This document shows positions 57,961 to 64,000 of a stretch of 64,000 nucleotides of DNA, piece by piece. This stretch comes from CAIJXB01 sp964439595 (GTDB lineage Bacteria; Chlamydiota; Chlamydiia; Chlamydiales; Rhabdochlamydiaceae). Where the stretch lies: assembly GCA_964439595.1 (NCBI GenBank), contig CAYTOK010000005.1, positions 47,236 to 111,235 of the forward strand, given 5' to 3'. Both the position numbers and the translations under genes were made by a program. Positions within the stretch are counted from its first letter, which is position 1. Each line of letters begins with the position of its first letter. The notes under the pieces are model-generated. The model saw nothing but the letters and a program-made list of their open reading frames with translations. It had not been told where the DNA came from and did no database searches.

Positions 57961-59572
57961 AAACCTAGTTCTCATGGAACTTTGTTCTATTACCTTTGAC
58001 GAACATTTTTCCGTTATTACAGGGGAAACAGGATCCGGCAAAACTGCCATCTTACACTCTTTAAGACTTCTTTTAGGACAAAAATTAGATACGTCACTTA
58101 TTCGCTCTGGAGCCGTAAAAGGATCCATTCAAGCTACATTCGTAAACATACCAAAACTACTTTCAGAAATACTTATAGAGTCAGGAATAGAGTTGGATAA
58201 TTCTTCTATAATCCTCTTTCGCGAAATTTCTTCGGATGGAAAAAGCAAAAGCTATATTAATGATAGAGCTGTATCCCTCACATTTCTTCAAAAGATTTCT
58301 TCTTATCTTATTCAGATTGTAGATCAAAGTTCCTACCATGAACTCCGTCAAAGTGAGGCACCAAGAGAACTTCTAGATCTTTTTGGCGGTCTGCAAGAAG
58401 ATAAGGAAACTCTATCTACAGTTTTTACTGCCCTTAAAGCAACTAAAGAAGAAGCAAAAAGACTAGAGGAAAGAGCTCTTCAAAAACAAAGGGAAATGGA
58501 TTTTTGTCTTTTTCAACAAAAAGAGCTTCAGTCCCTTTCTTTAAAGCCAGGAGAAGAAGACCTTCTTTTTGAAGAATATTCCCTATCTTTTAAGTCGCAG
58601 GAAATCGTAGAGAAAACAGAACAGATTTTAGATTTATTAAATAGTTCTACTATGGCAGGCGCCCCCTCTTCCCTTACTTTATTAAAACAAAGTAGAAACA
58701 TATGTGCGTCGCTATCTTCTATTCATGAGGCATTTCAAGAACCAACTAATATGCTCCTTGAGGCTACTGCTATCTTAGAAGAAGTTGTTCTTTCTCTTCA
58801 GAAATCTATTTCTATATTCGATATAGATCCTAAAAGGCTTAACTTTTTAGAAGAAAAACTAAGCACTATTGATAAAATGAAAAAAAAATACGGATCTTCT
58901 GTAGAATCTTGGGAAAAGTACAAAAAAGAACTTCAAGATAAAATTGCTTTATTTTCTTCTTTAGAAGAAGATACAGCTTCTTTACAGCAAAAAATTAAAA
59001 AATTAGAAGAAGAGCTTACAGCCCTTTCAAGCGCTCTTTCCCAAAAGAGAAAACAAGTCGCTGCGCTTTTAAAACCAAGTATAGAAAAAGAGTTGCAAGA
59101 TCTAAATATGAAAGACGCAACCTTTGAAGTTCGTATAGACAAACAAGCTCTTACAGTGACAGGAGAAGATGCTGTATCATTTTGGCTCAAACCGAATTTA
59201 GGAGAAGAAAGCGTCAGCGTAAAAGATAGCTCCTCCGGAGGAGAGCTCTCTCGGCTACTTCTTGCATTTAAACTTTGTCTAGCAGAGAAAAACAAGACCC
59301 CCACGCTTATTTTTGATGAAATAGACTCTAATGTTGGAGGAGAAACCGCTCGCATGATAGGCGAAAAACTCTTAAAGTTAGCTTCTTTTCGCCAGATTAT
59401 TTGCATCACGCACTTTCCTCAAGTCGCCTGTCAGGCAAATCTCCACCTTAGAGTACAAAAAAATGCGCAAGAAGAAAGAACCTTTGCTTCTATTGAGTCT
59501 TTATCTTCAAAAACAAGAGAAGATGAACTCCTACGTATGCTTGGAGGCAAACCGCCTATAGTAAAGGCTTAA
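57938..59572 (+). CDS. recN: DNA repair protein RecN
   Basis: An SMC-like ATPase that acts on double-strand breaks. The Walker A region is VITGETGSGKTAIL (residues 27-40), followed by LIRSGAVKGSIQATF. A long coiled coil (about residues 160-400) links to the C-terminal half with the signature SSSGGELSRLLLAFKLCL and Walker B LIFDEIDSNVGGETAR, then ITHFPQVAC. At 544 aa it is a normal RecN. It starts inside the end of rnhC. Confidence 0.94.
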   Translation: MLQDLSIKNLVLMELCSITFDEHFSVITGETGSGKTAILHSLRLLLGQKLDTSLIRSGAVKGSIQATFVNIPKLLSEILIESGIELDNSSIILFREISSDGKSKSYINDRAVSLTFLQKISSYLIQIVDQSSYHELRQSEAPRELLDLFGGLQEDKETLSTVFTALKATKEEAKRLEERALQKQREMDFCLFQQKELQSLSLKPGEEDLLFEEYSLSFKSQEIVEKTEQILDLLNSSTMAGAPSSLTLLKQSRNICASLSSIHEAFQEPTNMLLEATAILEEVVLSLQKSISIFDIDPKRLNFLEEKLSTIDKMKKKYGSSVESWEKYKKELQDKIALFSSLEEDTASLQQKIKKLEEELTALSSALSQKRKQVAALLKPSIEKELQDLNMKDATFEVRIDKQALTVTGEDAVSFWLKPNLGEESVSVKDSSSGGELSRLLLAFKLCLAEKNKTPTLIFDEIDSNVGGETARMIGEKLLKLASFRQIICITHFPQVACQANLHLRVQKNAQEERTFASIESLSSKTREDELLRMLGGKPPIVKA

Positions 59573-59661
59573 GCTATTTTTTTAATTTTTCTTTTTGTAA
59601 AAAATTCAGAAAAAGTCTTGCGAAAAAATCGCTTTTTGTCTTAGTATCTTGGCTTATAGAT

Positions 59662-59736
59662 CGGAGCATAGCGCAGTTTGGCTAGCGCATCTGCTTTGGG
59701 AGCAGAGGGTCGGGGGTTCAAATCCCTCTGCTCCGA
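59662..59736 (+). tRNA. tRNA-Pro (anticodon TGG)
   Basis: Acceptor arms CGGAGCA and TGCTCCG with discriminator A, D stem GCGC/GCGC, anticodon stem TCTGC/GCAGA with loop TTTGGGA (anticodon TGG) and T arm GGGGG-TTCAAAT-CCCTC. The 3' CCA is not encoded. Confidence 0.97.
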
Positions 59737-60094
59737 TTTATTTTCATTACCTACTCCTTAGCAATCCACCAATCTTTTCTATTCCTTATCCTGCTAAAAA
59801 CTTGTTCTATGTATTTTTTAGTATCAGGCGGCTAACCAATAAAACTTTACTCTTTCATGACCTGTATTTTAAATTTCATTAATGTCGGAATGGTTTCTTT
59901 AAATTTTTACACTCCCCTATTCTTCGAAAATTGTGTAAAAAGACACTAGTCGTCTGATTGATGTTATAGGAGCCTGATTCATCCCACTCAACATGGGTAA
60001 GTCCGATAAAGATTTTACGAGGCAGATGACAAAGCATCCTCTCTCCTAAGAAGCCTATTTACAAGGAAAAAACTTCATAGCGCTCTATAACTTT
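59737..60094. other. Spacer with a small minus-strand ORF
   Basis: The 358-base gap after tRNA-Pro holds one supported feature, a 52-codon minus-strand ORF (59879-60037). The remaining bases are AT-rich and show nothing clear. Confidence 0.6.
59879..60037 (-). CDS. Small 52-aa protein or gene tail
   Basis: An ATG at 60037 (minus) follows AGGAGAGAGG. The translation begins LCHLPRKIFIGLTHVEW, continues DESGSYNINQTTSVFLHNF and ends RRIGECKNLKKPFRH. The mixture of residues looks like real coding sequence with a beta-rich start, perhaps the tail of a larger lost protein. The ribosome binding site favours expression. No family recognised. Confidence 0.45.
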   Translation of the reverse strand: MLCHLPRKIFIGLTHVEWDESGSYNINQTTSVFLHNFRRIGECKNLKKPFRH

Positions 60095-61153
60095 TTAAAA
60101 AAACACTTCTGCTTCGATTAAGTGTTTAGTGAAATCTTCTAAAGAAATTTCGCTTTCTAATCCAAGAGAAGGCCCAATAGAAATTATTCTCCCCCCTGCC
60201 GCTAAAAAGCCTTGCAACTTACGGAGTCCTTGGTGACTTAAAGAAGAAGTCAAAACTAACAAATCATCAATTCCATCCCAAGATTCATTAAGGCGGTTTT
60301 CTTCCACTATTCTAAAAGGAACATCAAAACGCCCGAGGTTTTCAAAGGTTTTATCTAGAAGGGCAAGAACTTCTGAACTTATTTTTTCTCCAGTAGGCAG
60401 ACAGACAGCCGTTTTAATATCAGGTACAGAAGAAAAATAAGGAGCTCCTCTTCCTATCCACCCCCCAAGGCAGGCCCCTTCTTCCCAATTTAAGTGACCT
60501 AAGGGTGTCCTGGATTTTTTTAATCCAAGTAGAATATGCTGGAATCGCTCTTTAGATAAAAGAACAGCTAACTCAGCACTGCTTTTTACAAAAGAGACAT
60601 CTAGTAAACAAAAAACAAGTAGCGTGTCCGGCAAAAAAGAGGCTAGACGATGAAGATATTCAACTAAAACATCAGCTGCAAAAATTTGCTTTAAAAGAGT
60701 TTTTGGTAGTAGCGGATATTCCTGCGCTTTTTCTGCATAGTGCTCTTCATGCTGCTCTGTCCAAAGAAAGGCTTCTGTAAAATTTACGCTTCCTCGAAAA
60801 AGGGATACTCCTATGGAGTTTTCCTTAAAAGGTTTCCAGAGCCTTCTTAAAAACTCTTCTATGGCAAGCCCTAAAGAAAAAAAGAAAGCCGAGTCTTGTA
60901 AGAATAAGGGAGTTTCTCTTGGAGAAATATCTAGTTCCCAAATAATCCATTTTCCTTGAGCCGCTGCGGCCTCTGCTTGAGCGTAAGACGTGTCCCAGTC
61001 AACATCCTCATCAAAGCACTTTACCGAAATAAGCAGTCCATTTGCTGAATCAAAAGTGGCAGAATCCGGGGTCTGTTCTTGAATAATAGGAAAAAATTTT
61101 TCTTTATTCACGTAAATGTAGCTATGATCAAATGTAATTTCTAAGTCTTCCAT
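60095..61153 (-). CDS. Conserved-type unknown, glycosidase-like layout
   Basis: A 352-aa protein with no signal peptide and no motif that settles its function. The first 250 residues look like an alpha/beta fold with blocks WIIWELDISPRETPLFLQDS, IGVSLFRGSVNFTEAF and LLVFCLLDVSFVKS, reminiscent of a TIM barrel. The last 90 residues (DDLLVLTSSLSHQGLRKLQG, FLAAGGRIISIG) resemble the amidotransferase-like domain found at the end of beta-galactosidases. It follows trmB by 3 bases in one operon, a neighbourhood I think is shared with Chlamydia. Confidence 0.72.
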   Translation of the reverse strand: MEDLEITFDHSYIYVNKEKFFPIIQEQTPDSATFDSANGLLISVKCFDEDVDWDTSYAQAEAAAAQGKWIIWELDISPRETPLFLQDSAFFFSLGLAIEEFLRRLWKPFKENSIGVSLFRGSVNFTEAFLWTEQHEEHYAEKAQEYPLLPKTLLKQIFAADVLVEYLHRLASFLPDTLLVFCLLDVSFVKSSAELAVLLSKERFQHILLGLKKSRTPLGHLNWEEGACLGGWIGRGAPYFSSVPDIKTAVCLPTGEKISSEVLALLDKTFENLGRFDVPFRIVEENRLNESWDGIDDLLVLTSSLSHQGLRKLQGFLAAGGRIISIGPSLGLESEISLEDFTKHLIEAEVFF

Positions 61154-61156
61154 AAT

Positions 61157-61834
61157 TCACCGTGTAAACTGCATATAATGAATGGTTTTTCCCTGTTTTC
61201 TCCAAAGCTCGTCAAAAAATGAAGTTCCGTAGCTTTTTTCTAGGGGCCACTCTGTAATATAAAAAGGTTCCGGAAATACAGTATCCCAAAGGCCCGGTTT
61301 ACCCATTTCTTCAATCATCTGTTTACTATAAACTTCATCATCAGAGACTAAAGTAGCCAGTCCTCTTTTCTTCACAATCCGTTTTATTTCTTTGACAAAA
61401 CTGTCTTGGATTACTCTATTTTTAGCATGCTTTTCTTTGGGCCAGGGATCAGGAAAGTTCACAAAAATAGAGTCTATTGTCTCATCTTTTACATAAAATT
61501 TACTAAATGTCAAGGCATCACCACAAACAACAAGTAAATTATTTAGGTTGTGATTTTGTTTTTTCGCCCAAATTTTTTGCACTCTATCGAATCTTTTTTC
61601 TACAGCAATCCATAAAACAGAAGAATTTTCTTTAGCTTTTTCTTCAATCCAATTTCCATTGCCCGCGCAATATTCTATGCAAATAGAAGTAAATGAAGAT
61701 AAAATCCCCCACAGGCCATCTTTTGGCCAGGATTCATGGTTTTCATAATGTCTAGGGACATATAATACGCCATCTTGCAAAAGAGGGGTTCTATCTTGCC
61801 AGCAAAAGGGAAATTTTAACTGTTTTGGTCTCAT
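61157..61834 (-). CDS. trmB: tRNA (guanine-N7-)-methyltransferase
   Basis: TrmB methylates G46 of tRNAs with S-adenosylmethionine. SAM-binding residues are in SICIEYCAGNGNWIEEKAKE, and the family signature is IFVNFPDPWPKEKHAKNRVI, followed by the helix QDSFVKEIKRIV. At 225 aa it is normal length. It begins the two-gene operon with the gene at 60095. Confidence 0.94.
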   Translation of the reverse strand: MRPKQLKFPFCWQDRTPLLQDGVLYVPRHYENHESWPKDGLWGILSSFTSICIEYCAGNGNWIEEKAKENSSVLWIAVEKRFDRVQKIWAKKQNHNLNNLLVVCGDALTFSKFYVKDETIDSIFVNFPDPWPKEKHAKNRVIQDSFVKEIKRIVKKRGLATLVSDDEVYSKQMIEEMGKPGLWDTVFPEPFYITEWPLEKSYGTSFFDELWRKQGKTIHYMQFTR

Positions 61835-62030
61835 AATGTCCTGAGTGTACTAAATTCCTACTTTCTTTTCCAGGTGATTTATATTAAAAATGCATCTCCT
61901 ATACAGTAATGCTTGATCAATTCTTTCCGTCTTGTTAATCTGACGAAATAAATTCATTAACGCAAAACAGGGAGCGGCGTTTCCCCTCCAGGGCTTAAAA
62001 TCACCCCGAAGGCTTCGCGCCGTTAAAATC
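61835..62030. promoter_or_regulatory. Divergent region between trmB and exbB
   Basis: This 196-base gap must carry promoters for both operons. A GC-rich block near 61968-62025 (GGGAGCGGCGTTTCCCCTCC, then CACCCCGAAGGCTTCGCGCC) stands out from the AT-rich surroundings and contains the palindrome CGAAGGCTTCG. A minus-strand 60-codon frame here lacks a ribosome binding site and is not called. Confidence 0.3.
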
Positions 62031-63122
62031 ATGAAAAACAGTATTTTTTTTACAGCAATAGCTTCTCTTATTTTAAACTATGCTTATAGCGATGAACTCC
62101 AAGAGGAAATCGTTACACCCTCTTCTGAAACTGCGATGTTAGAATTAGAAAAGGAACTATTATCTTTAGAAGATGAACTTCTAAATGTGGATCATGAAAT
62201 TGTAGATTCTTCCAATGACTTTTTACCTGAAGAAGAAAACATTGCCCCGCTTCTAACAGCTCAAGAAGATGTTGAAGCTACCGCTCTTTCAGATATTTCT
62301 TTAGAAGAACCGGAAACGACCCCTCTGTCAGATCTTTCCCTAGAAAAACCCGAAGAGCCTGATTTTATAGAAAGCCTTGTAGAAGAAACTCCAACGGATG
62401 AAGCTCTTGACCTTTTAAAAAATGAGCAGCAAGTAGCCGTAGTTGAAGCAGAAAACATTCCACTAGAAAGCCGCACAGAATCCGTTAGTAATGCAACGGC
62501 TGTAGAGATTAGCTTTAAGCAAGTATTTGCAGGCTCCCCTCTTGTCTACTCACTTCTATTTGGTATGTCTTTAGCTTCTATCGCAATTTGTCTTTATTCC
62601 ATATTGCGTATAAAATCTCAAAATAAAGCCTTCCCTAAATCTTCACAGGAAATTCGATCTAAATTACTAAGTCATGACTTTAGCGCCGCATCAACCTTTT
62701 GTCAAAATAATCCTAATTTATTAAATAAAATGGTTTCAAGTGGGCTGATAAATAGAAAATACGGTCTACAAGTTATTTTAGAGGGGATGAAATCAGAAGG
62801 CAAAAGAGCTACAGTTTCCGCTTGGCAACATCTTGGGATTTTACAGGATATAGCTATAATAGCTCCTATGTTAGGCCTTCTTGGGACAGTCATTGGTCTT
62901 TTCTATGCTTTTTACGATCTAAATAGATCATTCGACAGCATAAACAACCTTTTAGATGGTCTTGGTATATCTGTAGGAACTACGGTAGCAGGTATTGGAG
63001 TAGCTATTTTAGCTATGCTTTTACATTCAGCAGCAAAATTTAGACTGGTAAGAGTTTTAGCTAAAGTAGAAACAGAGGCCTCATCGCTTGCTCATCTTAT
63101 GGATGACAAAAATACATATTAA
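62031..63122 (+). CDS. exbB: ExbB/TolQ-family proton channel protein
   Basis: An inner-membrane proton channel subunit that powers an outer-membrane process together with ExbD. A signal-like N-terminus (FTAIASLILNYAYSDE) is followed by an unusually long acidic region (about residues 25-155) rich in Glu, Leu and Asp, and then membrane helices near 174-192, about 278-298 and 320-338. The conserved GLLGTVIGLFYAF and GISVGTTVAGIGVAILAML segments are those of TolQ/ExbB. The acidic extension is not in E. coli ExbB and would face the periplasm. Confidence 0.9.
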   Translation: MKNSIFFTAIASLILNYAYSDELQEEIVTPSSETAMLELEKELLSLEDELLNVDHEIVDSSNDFLPEEENIAPLLTAQEDVEATALSDISLEEPETTPLSDLSLEKPEEPDFIESLVEETPTDEALDLLKNEQQVAVVEAENIPLESRTESVSNATAVEISFKQVFAGSPLVYSLLFGMSLASIAICLYSILRIKSQNKAFPKSSQEIRSKLLSHDFSAASTFCQNNPNLLNKMVSSGLINRKYGLQVILEGMKSEGKRATVSAWQHLGILQDIAIIAPMLGLLGTVIGLFYAFYDLNRSFDSINNLLDGLGISVGTTVAGIGVAILAMLLHSAAKFRLVRVLAKVETEASSLAHLMDDKNTY

Positions 63123-63131
63123 GGAGAACTC

Positions 63132-63599
63132 ATGGACCTAATTCCAGATGAAGAATTGAAATCTAAGGGCATATTGAATTTAACTCCTATGGTAGATTTT
63201 CTTTTTCTTGTAGTTGCTATTTTTGCTACTTTAGCAATTACAAGAACTGCCCTTTTTGACTCAGAAGTAAATTTAGCTCAGGTGAAAGCTGAAACTAAAG
63301 AGTTAACGGAAGTCACAGCAGAGGCTCACGATTATTTAGTTAACTTAAGTGTAACTGAAGAAGGAAACTATAAATGGATTACTGAATTTAATGAGTACGC
63401 CATGGAAGGCGTTCCTGCCATTTTAAAAGAGCTAGAAAACCAAGAAAGACTAGGCCTTCTTCCTCAAGACAGAGCAAAAACTAAAGTTCTTTTGCACATA
63501 GATGAAAATGCCAAGTGGGATCCGATTGTTCAGCTTATATACTCTTTGAAAAAAGAAGGACATCCCGTCCATCCCGTATATGAAAAAGGTTCTAAATAG
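63132..63599 (+). CDS. exbD: ExbD/TolR-family protein
   Basis: Partner of ExbB, 155 aa, with one membrane helix (TPMVDFLFLVVAIFATLAIT, about residues 18-38) that carries the essential aspartate in the family pattern L.PM.D. The periplasmic domain follows. AAGGAG lies 5 bases before the ATG and the gap to exbB is 9 bases. Confidence 0.92.
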   Translation: MDLIPDEELKSKGILNLTPMVDFLFLVVAIFATLAITRTALFDSEVNLAQVKAETKELTEVTAEAHDYLVNLSVTEEGNYKWITEFNEYAMEGVPAILKELENQERLGLLPQDRAKTKVLLHIDENAKWDPIVQLIYSLKKEGHPVHPVYEKGSK

Positions 63600-63603
63600 A
63601 AAA

Positions 63604-63623
63604 CCCCTCTTTAAAAAGAGGGG
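63604..63623 (+). terminator. Terminator after exbD
   Basis: An 8-bp stem CCCCTCTT/AAGAGGGG with a 4-base loop lies 4 bases after the exbD stop. The T tail is weak, so it may also serve the convergent gene. Confidence 0.6.
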
Positions 63624-63666
63624 CCTTTAAAAAATCTCCATTTCGCTAAGTTATTTCTACTAGTTT

Positions 63667-64000
63667 TCATCTAGCCAAAAGGCTAAAATCACCCCAAGGG
63701 CAAAGAGCTTGCTTTGTTAAATCGATTAGCCCCTTTTCATAATCTTCTTTGATTTTTTCATAATCTGCCTCACCTACAGCTACATCTGAGGAAGCATCTC
63801 TAGCACCTTTCAAAGCGTTAAATTCTATAGTAAAGTTCTGCTCTAAGCACTGAAGCCAAGTTTCGTGACCAATAAGAAATTGATGACACGTATCCGAATT
63901 ATCTAGTCCCTCCTTTACGATTCTTTCAGCATTTCTTAGATCGGCATCAGTTAATGCGCTACAGCGAAAGTACAGCATGTCTCTTACGTCAATAGGAAGA
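63667..64000 (-). CDS. F-box-like protein, 5' part beyond the window
   Basis: The frame stays open to the window edge, so the first codons are missing; the visible part is about 110 residues. It begins LPIDVRDMLYFRCSALTDAD, LRNAERIVKEG, and a little later HETWLQCLEQNF. The order Leu-Pro-x-x-Val, a hydrophobic pair, Leu-Thr-x-x-Asp-Leu, a helix, then a Trp-Leu end matches the F-box outline. No other motif is visible. It would be a second F-box candidate besides 40521-41333. Confidence 0.5.
   Translation of the reverse strand, partial: LPIDVRDMLYFRCSALTDADLRNAERIVKEGLDNSDTCHQFLIGHETWLQCLEQNFTIEFNALKGARDASSDVAVGEADYEKIKEDYEKGLIDLTKQALCPWGDFSLLAR

Noticed and set aside
61850..62032. 60-codon minus-strand open frame upstream of exbB
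   Set aside because: It covers the divergent promoter region, has no ribosome binding site, and its composition reflects a local GC-rich block.

Overview
The window is AT-rich bacterial DNA that reads as the chromosome of a member of the Chlamydiae, most likely an environmental, amoeba- or arthropod-associated lineage rather than Chlamydia itself. Conserved blocks match the chlamydial core gene set and partly its order: rpmG / LolC-like permease / LolD ATPase; a RodZ-like HTH protein divergent from rnhC; a Pkn1-type kinase-sulfatase-fold protein; ispH; trmB; exbB/exbD; maf; a Mip-like FKBP; lptD; and the c-di-AMP cyclase dacA with ybbR. Between these lie poorly conserved genes with the look of secreted or inclusion-membrane effectors: bilobed hydrophobic proteins, kinase-like proteins and F-box-like proteins. 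There is one tRNA (Pro, TGG), no rRNA, no CRISPR array and no prophage. The family cannot be fixed from sequence alone.

Layout. 1-3.6 kb: two unrecognised proteins and a WaaE-like glycosyltransferase. 3.8-5.5 kb: an AAA-ATPase-like/PD-(D/E)XK protein. 5.6-10.4 kb (minus): rpmG, lolC/E, lolD, ispA and a J-domain-like gene in one tight operon. 10.6-16 kb: a small exported ORF overlapping tsaD, then tsaD, terC and unknown or exported proteins. 16.0-16.8 kb: a mosaic of duplicated gene ends and a higA antitoxin carrying a remnant of higB. 16.8-20.9 kb (minus): a three-gene EmrAB/NodT efflux operon. 20.7-22.4 kb: an 849-bp tandem duplication that created two copies of a small membrane protein gene. 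22.4-30.3 kb: FKBP, an Inc-like protein, LptD, a membrane P-loop protein, a HEAT-repeat exported protein and Maf. 30.4-34.1 kb: three kinase-like genes and a small helical gene. 34-39.3 kb: a GH63-like glycosidase, a NadR-like P-loop protein, a decayed 700-bp stretch and an HtrA-type protease. 39.3-45 kb: a structured intergenic element, a menC-like enolase-superfamily gene, an F-box-like gene, a GT-B-like exported protein, and a paralogue pair flanking a protein with a disordered tail. 45-48.9 kb: IS605-type tnpB debris around a TspO/photolyase pair and an Inc-like gene. 48.9-64 kb: a repeat-containing effector candidate, dacA-ybbR, an exported SDR-like protein, ispH, pkn1, rodZ-like, rnhC-recN, tRNA-Pro, a conserved unknown plus trmB, exbB-exbD, and a truncated gene at the edge.

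How the genes work together. Envelope biogenesis is well represented: lipoprotein export (LolCD), LPS assembly (LptD, a WaaE-like transferase), isoprenoids (IspH, IspA), ExbBD energy transduction and HtrA quality control. c-di-AMP signalling is a dacA/ybbR operon. The accessory regions show repeated small-scale duplication and decay (20.7-22.4, 16.1-16.3, 37.6-38.3, 45-48.6 kb), and most host-interaction candidates lie in or next to them.
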